Position numbers and translations under genes: made by a program. DNA of 64,000 nucleotides from Acidobacteriota bacterium (GTDB lineage Bacteria > Acidobacteriota > Blastocatellia > RBC074): positions 123,282-187,281 of the forward strand of contig JAHBSF010000001.1 of NCBI GenBank assembly GCA_019639255.1, in the 5' to 3' direction. Within the stretch, counting starts at the first letter, position 1. Each line of letters opens with the position of its first letter. Positions 9,225-19,526 of this stretch are shown in pieces. The notes below the pieces were generated by a model, which saw only the letters and a program-made list of their open reading frames with translations, made no database searches and was not told where the DNA came from.

Positions 9225-9854
9225 TCAGCTTGTCCTGATGACGAAATCGAACTGCGCGGCGAGACCGTCCGACGCTTGGCGCGGCGACATCATCAACGAA
9301 GGCCGTACAGCTACGTCATGGTGATTCCATGGGTCACCCTTGAAATAAAGCTGCGTCGTCAGAATCGGCGATCTCTCAAAGCTCGCCTTTACGTGAATAT
9401 GCGACGGGCGCTTATCGCGAGGCTCGCCGTAATACAGCGGTTTGATGGTGCGCAATGTGTAGCGGCCTTCGTCATCGGTGTAAAGACGCCCGCGCAACTG
9501 AAAGCCCTTGTTGTCGTATTCCCCCTTGTGGTCAGCTTGCCAGAAGTCGAGCAATGCGCCCTTGAGCGGCCGGCCACTTGTATCCAGCACGCGCCCGCTG
9601 ACGGTCAGTGGCGTGCCCGCCATGCCGCTTTCGAGCAACACGGAACGAAGGGGCGCGCCCGGCTTGTAAAACGGGCCTTCCCAGTTGTTCTCGGTTTCCG
9701 GTAAATCTTCGGTCACGGCCAGTACTGGCGCGGGCAAAGCCTGCAACGTCCCAAGCAGCGGCAGCCCTGCAGCGCTGAGCAGCGTTTGGCGAAGAAGCTG
9801 TCGGCGAGTTAGAAGGTTGAATGGTTCTGGCGCTGTTTTCTGGAATGTATTCAT
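9225..9854 (-). CDS. Exported intradiol-dioxygenase-like protein
   Basis: A 209-aa protein with a Tat-like leader (TRRQLLRQTLLSAAGLPLLG) and an intradiol ring-cleavage dioxygenase fold. Visible features are GRVLDTSGRPLKGALLDFWQ, RGRLYTDDEGRY, a YY pair near PLYYGEP and RPSHIHVK, giving the Tyr/Tyr/His/His iron-ligand set expected of protocatechuate/catechol dioxygenases. The chosen ATG (9854) follows GAGGAAATGGCC; an in-frame ATG lies two codons upstream. The longer frame from a TTG at 9932 carries an unrelated zeta-like remnant. Exported members of this family have unknown or varied substrates, so catechol cleavage is not assured. Confidence 0.8.
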   Translation of the reverse strand: MNTFQKTAPEPFNLLTRRQLLRQTLLSAAGLPLLGTLQALPAPVLAVTEDLPETENNWEGPFYKPGAPLRSVLLESGMAGTPLTVSGRVLDTSGRPLKGALLDFWQADHKGEYDNKGFQLRGRLYTDDEGRYTLRTIKPLYYGEPRDKRPSHIHVKASFERSPILTTQLYFKGDPWNHHDVAVRPSLMMSPRQASDGLAAQFDFVIRTS

Positions 9855-9868
9855 GGCCATTTCCTCGT

Positions 9869-9932
9869 TAGAGTTGCAGCCTGCAATGACAATGAGTTTC
9901 GGATTTGCGCTCACACCCAATGATTCACTCAA
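9869..9932 (-). pseudogene. Remnant of a zeta-type ATPase 5' end
   Basis: Between the TPR-kinase stop and the dioxygenase start the frame reads SANPKLIVIAGCN, the usual N-terminal strand and start of the P-loop in zeta-like ATPases. The sequence then switches to the dioxygenase leader region. It shares the 16-mer TCATTGCAGGCTGCAA (9874-9889, minus-strand reading) with the zeta-like gene at 6246-6261, which lacks this very part. Confidence 0.55.
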
Positions 9933-9933
9933 T

Positions 9934-12414
9934 TCACTCCGGCAGCTTCATCCGTTTCAGCAAATCCCTGAAGCGCGAATCGTCCCGCAACGAGTCCACC
10001 ATTGGATCACTCTTGATGCGGGGCAGAAAAACATCCCTGTCCTCGAATGAACGTTCGAGCTCGGCAAACGCCTTGTCTTTATCCCCAAGCGCGGCATAAA
10101 TGCAGGCGAACCAATAAGTGCGAACATAGCGCGTCTTTGCCACTTCTCTGAGCTTGTCAATGTATTGTTCTGCCTCGCGTCGGCGTCCCTGTTTCGCGTA
10201 TGCCCGCCCGATGACGAAGAGCATCTCCGGGTTCGCAGGCGATTGTCGCAAACCCTCCTCGCCAACCTTGATGGCATCGTCATACATCCCGTTGGCAATG
10301 AATGCGAGACCAAGCCAGTGATTTGCGATCAGAAAGTTCGGATTCAGGTTGAGTGCTGTACGTCCCTGCTGCAACGCCTTGTCGTTCTGGCGCGCGTACA
10401 GATAACCCGTCACTAGCAGGGAGTGATTGATCAAAGCCATCGGCTCTATTTCCAGAGCACGTTTGATTTCGGCAACTACTGCGTCCGTCCGCCCCTGTGA
10501 AGCCAGGTAACTGGCGGCATACGCGATGTGAGTGTAGGAAACATTCGGATTCAGTTCGAGAGCGCGTTTAAACCCGCGATCCGACGCCGCCCAGTCCCAG
10601 TCATAGATGGCCCTTGAGTCGGCGAGAGCGGCATGTGCTTCAGCCAGTTCGGGGTCAAGCTCCAGTGCTCGCGCGGCTGCCGACTTTGCCTGCGGGATTG
10701 ATTCTGCGGGCGAAAGGTCGGGGTTTTTGCCAAATGAGTTGTAGCAATCGGCGATTCCCGCATAAGCCAGCGCGTAATTCGGATCAATCGCAATGGCTTG
10801 TTTGTAATACTCCACGGCCTTCATCATCTCGTCTTTGGTGCGTTTCGCCCAGTGATAACGCCCCTGTAGATAGAGTTGATAGGCCTCGTCGCTTACCGTG
10901 TATTTCTTCGACAGTTTTTGCGCACTCTCACCTGAGAGTTTCAATTGCAGCCGTTGCGTTATCTCGGAGGTCATCTCTCGCTGAATCGCCAGCAGGTCTG
11001 AAAGCTTGCGTTCATACTGTTCGCCCCACAGGGTTTTGTTATTTCGCACCTCGACAAGCTCGACACTGATCAACAGACTATCGCCGCGCGGAGCAATTCG
11101 CCCTGTCATCACGACCTGTACGCCGAGTTCTTTAGCGATGGTCAATGGATCAACATCCTTGCCCTTATAGCGAAACACCGAACTCGTCGGACTGACTTTC
11201 AAATTGGGGATTTGCGACAAACGATAAATCAACGATTCCGCCAAACCGTCCGAGAGATATTCGGAATCGGCATTGGCGCTGCGATTCTGAAACGGCAATA
11301 CCGCCAGCGAATCAATTGCCTGATTGTCCGGCGCGAACGAGCGGTAAGCCAGGAGGCCGCCCGCCAACGCCACCAGACTCAGCAAGGCGGCGATCCACCA
11401 CTTTTGTACTTTGGGTTTGTCCGGCGTAGTCGGCTGCGCGTTCTGGGCCGCCGTGTCTTTGGCTTCTGTAGCGGCGGTTGTCGCTGGCCTGAGCAGCAAG
11501 GTATGTGCTTTGCCCGATGCTGAAGCGCGCTCTTCATCGCCGGATAAATGACTCGTGGCGTTGCCGCGCCGCTCAATATTCTGCAATGCCTGCGCGACTT
11601 CATCAGCCATCGGACGCAGGCGTGCATCTTTGCTTAACATTCGCAAAATCAACGCATTCAGCGCTTCAGGCAGTTCCGGCTTCCATTGCGTCAACGGCGC
11701 TGGTTCCTGCAACGTGATCGCGTGCAGATAACCCACGAGCGTTTCCGCCCTGAACGGATGCCGTCCTGTCGCTAATTCGTAAAGCACGATGCCGAGTGCA
11801 AACACATCCGATGGATGACTTACTGTTTCGCCGCGCGCCTGTTCCGGCGACATATACGCGACCGTACCCATCACGGCGCCCGGCGTTGTCTGCTGTGCAA
11901 GCGTCGCCGCTTCGGAATCGCTTTCCGTTGCAGGCCGCAAGCGCGCGAGACCGAAATCCAGCACTTTCACGTAACCATCGTCGCGCATCATGATGTTGTC
12001 GGGCTTGATGTCGCGGTGCGTTATGCCTGCGGCGTGTGCGGCGGTGATGGCTTTCGCGATTTGCTGACTGAGAGACCAAAACGTGTCCAACGAGTTATCG
12101 GCGGCGATTACGCTGCGCAACGTACGGCCCGCGACCAGTTCCATCACTATGAAGCGTCCGGCCTCGCATTCCCCTATGTCATATACCGTGATGATGTTGG
12201 GATGGCTGAGAGCGGATGCGGCCTGTGCTTCCTGCTCAAAGCGGCGCACGCGCTCGGCGTCAGCGGTCAGTTCAGCGGACAGGAGTTTGAGCGCGACCTT
12301 GCGTTTGAGGCGGGTATCTTCGGCCAGCCAGACTTCGCCCATCCCGCCTGCGCCGAGTTTCTCGACGATGCGGTAATGAGAGAGCGAGGTATGAGCAGGC
12401 AGTTCTTGATTCAT
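9934..12414 (-). CDS. Ser/Thr kinase with TM segment, TolB-like module and TPRs
   Basis: An 826-aa receptor-like kinase. The catalytic domain occupies residues 14-275: glycine loop 20-28, Lys43, HRDIKPDN (133-140), DFG (153-155), MSPEQ. A single membrane span lies at about 339-360 (WWIAALLSLVALAGGLLAY). A TolB-like module follows from about 368 (SLAVLPF...YLSDGLAESL), then TPR repeats to the C-terminus. The predicted topology puts the kinase in the cytoplasm and the TolB/TPR part outside. The kinase half is almost identical in DNA to that of the gene at 1-5517. Substrates are unknown. Confidence 0.93.
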   Translation of the reverse strand: MNQELPAHTSLSHYRIVEKLGAGGMGEVWLAEDTRLKRKVALKLLSAELTADAERVRRFEQEAQAASALSHPNIITVYDIGECEAGRFIVMELVAGRTLRSVIAADNSLDTFWSLSQQIAKAITAAHAAGITHRDIKPDNIMMRDDGYVKVLDFGLARLRPATESDSEAATLAQQTTPGAVMGTVAYMSPEQARGETVSHPSDVFALGIVLYELATGRHPFRAETLVGYLHAITLQEPAPLTQWKPELPEALNALILRMLSKDARLRPMADEVAQALQNIERRGNATSHLSGDEERASASGKAHTLLLRPATTAATEAKDTAAQNAQPTTPDKPKVQKWWIAALLSLVALAGGLLAYRSFAPDNQAIDSLAVLPFQNRSANADSEYLSDGLAESLIYRLSQIPNLKVSPTSSVFRYKGKDVDPLTIAKELGVQVVMTGRIAPRGDSLLISVELVEVRNNKTLWGEQYERKLSDLLAIQREMTSEITQRLQLKLSGESAQKLSKKYTVSDEAYQLYLQGRYHWAKRTKDEMMKAVEYYKQAIAIDPNYALAYAGIADCYNSFGKNPDLSPAESIPQAKSAAARALELDPELAEAHAALADSRAIYDWDWAASDRGFKRALELNPNVSYTHIAYAASYLASQGRTDAVVAEIKRALEIEPMALINHSLLVTGYLYARQNDKALQQGRTALNLNPNFLIANHWLGLAFIANGMYDDAIKVGEEGLRQSPANPEMLFVIGRAYAKQGRRREAEQYIDKLREVAKTRYVRTYWFACIYAALGDKDKAFAELERSFEDRDVFLPRIKSDPMVDSLRDDSRFRDLLKRMKLPE

Positions 12415-12616
12415 CGTTCTTCAAGTTTCATGCGTGGCGGCGGTCATCACTTCGCACATCCTGATTTGTGAATAAGCGAGCCGCTATTATGCGCCTCCTT
12501 TCGCGGAGAAAAAATCAGCCGCTTTTATTTTCCTGCCAAGCCGCAATCATGCGGCTCAACCGGCCGACAGACACATGCGTGAGATGGCGGAACATGATCA
12601 ATGCCCCCGCCAAATG

Positions 12617-13939
12617 CTATGCCGCCAGGATGACGCCGACAGCGCCTACAATCGCCACCAGCACTGCGCCTGGAATTGCAAAGCGCAGCCAGCGCCCATA
12701 GTCCACCTGAGCAGCGAGCAGAACGGCGAGCAGCGCGCCGTTCGTGGGCGTAATTAAATCCATCAATCCTCCGCCGGTCTGAAACGCGATCACCGCTGCA
12801 TCGCGCGAAATGCCGAGCAAGTCAGACAGCGGAGCCATGATCGGCATGGTGAGCACGGCCTGTCCGCTGACGGACGACACCGGAACGTGCAGTGCAGCCT
12901 GCATGGGAATCATCAGCAAGGCCGCCACTTTGCCGGGGACATGCGCCAGCGGGGTCGCCAGTCCATACACAATCGTGTCAATCACGTGACCGTCGGTAAG
13001 CACGACGCTGATGGCGCGCGCAAGGCCTACAAAAAGCGCCGCGCCCAGCATGGTTTCCATTCCCTTGATGAAGTCTCTGGCGGTCGTGGTGAGATCACGC
13101 CGTGAGGCCAACCCGATGGCAAATCCAACGACGAGGAATAAGGCTGAGAGTTCATTGAATCCCCAGTCGAAGCGCAGTACGCCGATGACATAAGGAAGAA
13201 ACGGGACAATGACGATCGCGAGCAGCAGCCCGTCACGCTTAGTCGCGCGCCCTTCAGTTGGCAGAGACGCTGCTGAAGCAGCCACATCGCCACGCTGCGC
13301 CATCGCCAGCGTCCACACAATCCACACCGTGACTGCGCCAATCAAAAGGCCGAAGCGAATTACGGGAATCGTCATCGGCGGCATTTCCGCAAAGCGCAGC
13401 GCAATGCCCGTCTGAAACGGATTGGTGGGGCCAAACGCCGCGCCGACGGCTGCGGCTCCAACACTCATCGCCAGAGCCGTTACGCTGCCGAAACCCAAGC
13501 CGCGACTCAGCAACACCAGCACTCCGACCAGCGCGATGATTTCCTCCTGCATGTTTTCAAGCGCGCCGAGCGTGGCGAAAGCCAGACTGACAGCGATGAC
13601 GATGGTTCGTGGCCGCCGCGTGCACCCGACCAACATTCCCACCAGACGCGCGAGCGCGCCCGTCGCTTCCAGAAAAGCAAATGCGCCGCCCACGAACAGA
13701 ATGGTGAGAATCACATCCGCGCCCGCGATGATGCCGCGCGGTACCCCAAGCAGCGCGGCTTTCAATCCTACCGGAGCGGCGGCCACACGCGCATACGTTC
13801 CCGCCACGACGACTTCTCGCCCCGTCGCGGCGTCTGTGCGTCGTTGATATTCGCCTGCCGGAATAATCCACGTGAGCAAGGCAGCGATGGCGACCGCGCC
13901 GAGGAGGAGGACAAAGGGATGGGGAAGTTGAATTTTCAT
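12617..13939 (-). CDS. YfcC/ArcD-type membrane transporter
   Basis: A 440-aa polytopic protein with about 11 hydrophobic segments. It starts PHPFVLLLGAVAIAALLTWIIPAGEY, the signature opening of the YfcC family (C4-dicarboxylate/amino-acid carrier superfamily), and has conserved GPTNPFQTGIA and TPTNGALLAVLL re-entrant motifs. It probably moves organic acids or amino acids across the inner membrane; the exact substrate cannot be read from sequence. It lies 18 bases downstream of the propeller-type kinase on the same strand, so the two may be co-expressed. Confidence 0.88.
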   Translation of the reverse strand: MKIQLPHPFVLLLGAVAIAALLTWIIPAGEYQRRTDAATGREVVVAGTYARVAAAPVGLKAALLGVPRGIIAGADVILTILFVGGAFAFLEATGALARLVGMLVGCTRRPRTIVIAVSLAFATLGALENMQEEIIALVGVLVLLSRGLGFGSVTALAMSVGAAAVGAAFGPTNPFQTGIALRFAEMPPMTIPVIRFGLLIGAVTVWIVWTLAMAQRGDVAASAASLPTEGRATKRDGLLLAIVIVPFLPYVIGVLRFDWGFNELSALFLVVGFAIGLASRRDLTTTARDFIKGMETMLGAALFVGLARAISVVLTDGHVIDTIVYGLATPLAHVPGKVAALLMIPMQAALHVPVSSVSGQAVLTMPIMAPLSDLLGISRDAAVIAFQTGGGLMDLITPTNGALLAVLLAAQVDYGRWLRFAIPGAVLVAIVGAVGVILAA

Positions 13940-13957
13940 ATTGTTTGTCAGGTGTAG

Positions 13958-16546
13958 TCACTTCAATCCCTCGACCACGTAGAGGTCGGAAAGCATACGG
14001 CTGACCGAATACGCATAGCCCTTGCCGTCGGGCGTCAGGAAAACGTAGTGATACCCAAAAATACCGGCGGGGTCGGCGGGCGTAATCTCTTTGAGCAGTT
14101 CTTTGCGCCCGTTCGCAGGGTCAAACCGATAGACGCGGATCGGCATTTCATTCACGTTAGCGATATAAAGTGAGCGCCCGTCACCACTCCAACCGATGAT
14201 CGCATCGGCGATCTCCAGATGAAGGATCGGCTGCGGCGCTCCTCCCTCCACCGGGTAGAAAGACCGCTGCCCCTGAGCGTCCGAGGCGATCAGCGATCCG
14301 CCATCCGGCGAGATCAACATCCATTCAGTAGTTCCCTCCGGCGTGATCGGGCGAGGAGGGCCGCCCTCGATACTCTGAATATAGCAGCGCCAGTCGTGAC
14401 CCGGTTCACGTCCCAGGAAGGCGACTCGCTTCCCGTCCGGGACCCAGATCGCCCCCCACGCATATTGCTCAATTGGCCCGCGTTCCAGGACTCGTTCCTC
14501 ACCGGCGCCGGTCGGCAGCAGCGCCAGTTGCGGCGGTGTAAAGCGCACGGCGAGCGCACGCTTCCCGTCTGGCGACAACCGTGCTCCAATCCCGGCGCCA
14601 AGCCTGACGGCGGGCGAGCCATCCGTCTTGCGCAAATACGTTGCGCCGTTGGTTCCTGATCCTTCTCCCGTATAATCAATCAGGATCGTCCTGCCGTCCG
14701 GCGAAAGATCTGAAAGCGAACCTTGATCGAGCCATGACAAATCGCGCTCTTTGCTTTCTCCCGGCGGCTGACTGACCAGGGTTGTCGAGTTGCTATAGCT
14801 GGTGAGGAGCACGCGGCCGTCACGGGAAATATCGTGCAGCATCAAACGACTGGTAGTCCGCAGGACAAGCCGTTCCTGCCCGGAAAGCGACACGGCATAC
14901 AGGGCATCCGCTTCGCCTTTCCTGGTTGCCGTGAACCAGACTTCGTCCCCGGCCGGAGTCCAGGCCAGGCCCTCCTGATTGGCCATTTCGCTCGACATTA
15001 CCGTCTTCTTTCCGGCAAGGTCCACAACCACCACCCATCCGCGCGTGTTGAACTGCGACGGATGATCCATGAAGGCGACCCGATCTCCCTTCGGTGATAT
15101 ACGCGGATGATTGAGATGGCCGGCTGATTTATAGAGTACCTTACCGATGGGATATTCGAGTTGACTCTGTCCATTGACCCAGCGTACCACTGCCAGCTCG
15201 GTTCCATCCGGCGACCAGTCGGCCTCCTGCACATCTTCGAGCAGGTCACGCGCCGCGCCGCCGTCAATCGGCATGCGAGCCAGCGTGCCACGGCTTCGGA
15301 ACAGCCCAATGGATTGACGATTGTGCAAGACCGCCATCTCGTTGGTTGCGGAGATCGCCAGCAGGTCAGCGTTTTCCAGTTTGAGCGAGCGCGATTCCGC
15401 TTTCCCCGCGCGCACCGTGAAGATGTCCAACGGATTGCCATTCCACCTGGCGCTGTAGACAACGGATTGGCCTTCAGGCGCGAACCTCGCATTCCAGATC
15501 GTGCCGCGATTAAAAGTGAGGCGTTGGTACGAAGGCGTTGGTGTTTTCCAGAAAGGCTTGCCTGCGAAAATTCCAGCCACCGCTCCCATCACGAGCAGCG
15601 CGAAACCAATGCCGGCAAGCGCGGGTGAGAGACGCCGACTGACTGGCGCAGATACGACTGGCGCTGGCGCGCTGGCCGCCTCCGGATTACTCGCGCCGGA
15701 AACTCCTGAGAGCGATTCAAGCGCAAAACCGAGATCGCTCGCCGACTGGAACCGCCGCTCTGGTCGTTTCTCTAAACACCGCTGCACGAGGCGTTCCAAC
15801 TGCGGTGAAATCTTCGCGTTCGTCTCGCCGAGTTCCGGCATGTCATCTTTCAAGATCGCGGTCATCGTTTCCGCCATCGTCTCGCGCTGAAACGCTCGCT
15901 CTCCGCGCAGCATTTCATAGAGGATCAAGCCAAAGCTAAAAATGTCGGAACGATGATCCACTTCTTCGCCGCGCACTTGCTCCGGCGACATATACGCGAC
16001 CGTGCCCATCACCGTGCCGGGATTCGTGAGTTGTTTTTGTGTGGCCACATCGGAATCGGCAGAAACTTTGCGCGGCGATCTGAGTTTGGCCAAGCCGAAG
16101 TCGAGAATCTTCACCCGCCCGTCTTTCGTGACAAACAGATTCTCCGGCTTCAGGTCACGATGAGTGAGGCCTTTCTCGTGTGCGGCGGCGAGTCCGGCGG
16201 CGATCTGCTGCGCATACTCCAGGGCCGTGCGCACGGGCAGCGGGCCATCATTCAACTGCGCGCGCAGTTCTTCGCCTTCGAGCAATTCCATGACGATGAA
16301 AGGCGCGCCATCCTGATTGCCGATATCGTATAGGGTCAGTATATTCGGGTGACTGAGCGCAGAAGTCGCACGCGCTTCCTGCTCGAAGCGCCGCAAGCGG
16401 TCGGCGTCGTTGGTGAACTCGGCAGGTAAGACCTTGATGGCGACCGCGCGGTCGAGTCGCGTATCCAGCGCGCGATAGACTTCGCCCATCCCGCCCGCGC
16501 CGAGTTTGTTGATGATTCGATAGTGGGAAATATGCCCTGCAATCAT
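13958..16546 (-). CDS. Ser/Thr kinase with TM segment and beta-propeller sensor
   Basis: An 862-aa protein. The kinase domain is at residues 9-275: glycine loop [13 protein letters not shown] lysine, HRDLKPEN at 129-136, DFG at 149-151, MSPEQ. A TM segment lies at about 306-328. The C-terminal part, about 530 residues, has repeated blade motifs ([46 protein letters not shown]) typical of TolB/WD40-like propellers. This is the common acidobacterial kinase-propeller type, with the propeller as presumed extracytoplasmic sensor. The kinase sequence is clearly different from the two TolB/TPR kinases, so it is not part of their recent duplication. Confidence 0.93.
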   Translation of the reverse strand: MIAGHISHYRIINKLGAGGMGEVYRALDTRLDRAVAIKVLPAEFTNDADRLRRFEQEARATSALSHPNILTLYDIGNQDGAPFIVMELLEGEELRAQLNDGPLPVRTALEYAQQIAAGLAAAHEKGLTHRDLKPENLFVTKDGRVKILDFGLAKLRSPRKVSADSDVATQKQLTNPGTVMGTVAYMSPEQVRGEEVDHRSDIFSFGLILYEMLRGERAFQRETMAETMTAILKDDMPELGETNAKISPQLERLVQRCLEKRPERRFQSASDLGFALESLSGVSGASNPEAASAPAPVVSAPVSRRLSPALAGIGFALLVMGAVAGIFAGKPFWKTPTPSYQRLTFNRGTIWNARFAPEGQSVVYSARWNGNPLDIFTVRAGKAESRSLKLENADLLAISATNEMAVLHNRQSIGLFRSRGTLARMPIDGGAARDLLEDVQEADWSPDGTELAVVRWVNGQSQLEYPIGKVLYKSAGHLNHPRISPKGDRVAFMDHPSQFNTRGWVVVVDLAGKKTVMSSEMANQEGLAWTPAGDEVWFTATRKGEADALYAVSLSGQERLVLRTTSRLMLHDISRDGRVLLTSYSNSTTLVSQPPGESKERDLSWLDQGSLSDLSPDGRTILIDYTGEGSGTNGATYLRKTDGSPAVRLGAGIGARLSPDGKRALAVRFTPPQLALLPTGAGEERVLERGPIEQYAWGAIWVPDGKRVAFLGREPGHDWRCYIQSIEGGPPRPITPEGTTEWMLISPDGGSLIASDAQGQRSFYPVEGGAPQPILHLEIADAIIGWSGDGRSLYIANVNEMPIRVYRFDPANGRKELLKEITPADPAGIFGYHYVFLTPDGKGYAYSVSRMLSDLYVVEGLK

Positions 16547-16630
16547 TGAGCCGGTTCAGGCAGCCAGTGCCATGCTTTTGCTATTGAAGCGATCGTCGCA
16601 AACCGTGTGCATATCGGCAATGTCATTGAT

Positions 16631-16784
16631 TACCTGCAATCCTCGGTTAAGGTGAAAAGAGAGATAACGGAACAGACGGAAATAGACGAAAACTACGGAA
16701 AATCGTCAAACTTTCCGTTTGTTCCGTCAAATTTCGTATGTTCCGTTATCTCTCTGCTTCCTCCTTAACCGAGGATTACTGGTA
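16631..16784. repeat. Family A palindrome, copy 1
   Basis: A long inverted repeat whose inner arm is GATAACGGAACAGACGGAA and whose mirror arm is TTCGTATGTTCCGTTATC. The pairing continues outward through a copy-specific arm, CCTCGGTTAAGG / CCTTAACCGAGG. Its right end overlaps the last codons of the 90-aa gene. Confidence 0.9.
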
Positions 16785-17048
16785 ATCGCGGATTGACCTC
16801 AGGCATTCGCTCAACGCCCCGAGCAATGTTTCGCCCCAGCCGAATGGTATAAAGGGAGCAACCCCTTCATTAACCGGTTTGTCGGCCACAGCATAAAATT
16901 TCATGAACTGCTGGTTGCGTTCGATATACTCCCTGACGGTGATGACGAAATCCACATCCCCATCCGGTTGGCGTTTCTTCATCGAGAAAAAATGAAGCCG
17001 GCTCAACTCTTCCGACGGATCCATCTGCGCGAAATGCCACTCTGTCAT
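16776..17048 (-). CDS. Conserved-looking 90-aa hypothetical protein
   Basis: The start ATG at 17048 has GAGGAGG nine bases upstream, which decides it over longer in-frame reading. The protein (MTEWHFAQMDPSEELSRL...) is acidic, has no membrane segment or signal peptide and no motif I recognise. Its stop codon lies in the outer arm of palindrome copy 1. It is the last gene of the minus-strand run of IRED-like, VOC, SnoaL, SMP-30 genes, so a role in the same pathway is possible. Confidence 0.6.
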   Translation of the reverse strand: MTEWHFAQMDPSEELSRLHFFSMKKRQPDGDVDFVITVREYIERNQQFMKFYAVADKPVNEGVAPFIPFGWGETLLGALSECLRSIRDYQ

Positions 17049-17125
17049 CGCAGGCAACCTCCTCTTTGTGTAATGTAATTGAACCGTCGCTGCGGTTCCT
17101 CTTCCAGTTCGCGCAAAGGCGATCG

Positions 17126-18247
<1,122 letters not shown>

Positions 18248-18262
18248 CCTTGATTTCTCCTG

Positions 18263-18407
18263 CTAAATCAATCCACACGACGTGGAAGAGAGATAACGGA
18301 ACAAACGAAATGAAACAAAATTTACGGAAAAACTCAACATTTTCGTATTTTCCGTCTTATTTCGTCTGTTCCGTTATCTCTCTTCCACGTCGTGTGGATT
18401 GATTTAG
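18263..18407. repeat. Family A palindrome, copy 2 (perfect 41-bp outer arms)
   Basis: The left arm runs from CTAAATCAATCCACACGACG through GTGGAAGAGAGATAACGGAACA and is matched base for base by the right arm ending at 18407, a 41-bp perfect inverted repeat. The centre is A/T-rich and imperfect. It separates SMP-30 from the SnoaL-like gene. Confidence 0.95.
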
Positions 18408-18437
18408 CTTCTGTGTCCGACGCTTCGTCTTTGCGGG

Positions 18438-18827
18438 TTAGTCGTGCAACGACCGGTCTACAAGCAGCGTATCGGTGTACTGCACAAAACTGACCGCCTT
18501 GCCGTCCTGCAGTTTCCATACGTGTGCAAAATCGGCCTCGAAGCTCTTTCCCGTAGCCCTGTACGTTCCGCTGTATTTGCCGAGCGCGACAATCGTGTCT
18601 CCGCCGTCGACGAATTCCGCCGGAACCGCCGAGAAGCCTTCCCACTCAGTTCCGAGCCGCATAAACACGCCTTCGAGTACGGCATTGGGGCCGTTGTATG
18701 TGCCCGCGTAGGGGAAACCTGCGGCTTCGGTCCACGCAATATCGGGGCTGAGTATTCCGAGTACACCGGGTACGTCGCCTTTGGCAAAGGCTTCATACGC
18801 ACCCTGAATGATATTGAGGTTGCTCAT
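18438..18827 (-). CDS. SnoaL-like (NTF2-fold) protein
   Basis: A 129-aa protein of the SnoaL/ketosteroid-isomerase-like fold: AYEAFAKGDVPGVLGILSPDIAWTEA, then GGDTIVALGKYSGTYRATGK and FAHVWKLQDGKAVSFVQYTDT. The ATG at 18827 follows AAAGGACCGGAG and removes an unlikely N-terminal extension. Such proteins are small enzymes or binding proteins (isomerase, cyclase, hydrolase); the specific reaction is not predictable. It lies between the VOC and SMP-30 genes on the same strand. Confidence 0.85.
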   Translation of the reverse strand: MSNLNIIQGAYEAFAKGDVPGVLGILSPDIAWTEAAGFPYAGTYNGPNAVLEGVFMRLGTEWEGFSAVPAEFVDGGDTIVALGKYSGTYRATGKSFEADFAHVWKLQDGKAVSFVQYTDTLLVDRSLHD

Positions 18828-18902
18828 CTCCGGTCCTTTCATTTGTGATGTTCGATGCATTGGCGGCCCCGGGGTGGGGGGAGGGACCGCGAAAGATTTG
18901 CG

Positions 18903-19472
18903 TCAGGACAGTCCGTGCTCCTGAGGAATGGGGGATGCAGAGCCGTCCGGTTTTACAATCAACTGTTGCAATGGTGCGCCGCTGCGGTATTGCAGAAGCA
19001 GTGCGTCCGGGTCGATTTCGACTCCTATGGGGTTTGCAGCGAACGCCTCGCCGTGCATATAGGCGTTTGCTTCCTCCGGCGTGCAGCAGTCGACCTGAAA
19101 TTCCATACGATTGCCGTCCGGATCGCGGTAATAAAGCGACATGGTAATGCCGTGATGGATCGGCCAGTAGGGGGTGATGCCGGATTGTTTGAGGCGGTCG
19201 TAGGTTTCGAGCAGGTCTCCGGCGTTTGCGTAAGTATAGGCTACGTGATTGACCCCGGTGTCGGGCCGATGTTCGGCATCGATGCCTTCGGGTTTGAAGA
19301 TCGACATGTTGACGAATGCAAAGCGGTGATGTTCGTCGTCGTAGGTGAGGAAGGCGAGCGCCGGATTCTGATATACGACTTCAGCCTCGAAGACTTTCTG
19401 ATACCAGTCGAGCATTTCATCGAAGCGTCTGGTCTGATAGACGACGTGTGCGAATTTTACCGGTTTGGCCAT
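18903..19472 (-). CDS. VOC-family (glyoxalase/extradiol dioxygenase-like) protein
   Basis: A 189-aa protein with the paired beta-alpha-beta-beta-beta modules of the vicinal-oxygen-chelate superfamily. His in KFAHVVYQT, His in GVNHVAYTY and Glu in GNRMEFQVD form the expected metal triad, and LYYRDPDGNRMEFQ is the classic family end. It resembles biphenyl-2,3-diol dioxygenase-type proteins, so a ring-cleavage or isomerase step is plausible. The start has AAGGAACAAT before the ATG. Adjacent genes suggest aromatic or lactone metabolism. Confidence 0.85.
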   Translation of the reverse strand: MAKPVKFAHVVYQTRRFDEMLDWYQKVFEAEVVYQNPALAFLTYDDEHHRFAFVNMSIFKPEGIDAEHRPDTGVNHVAYTYANAGDLLETYDRLKQSGITPYWPIHHGITMSLYYRDPDGNRMEFQVDCCTPEEANAYMHGEAFAANPIGVEIDPDALLLQYRSGAPLQQLIVKPDGSASPIPQEHGLS

Positions 19473-19526
19473 ATTGTTCCTTTCCTGTGGGTGATTGACT
19501 TAAGGGCGTCGAAGAAGTCGTTTGTG

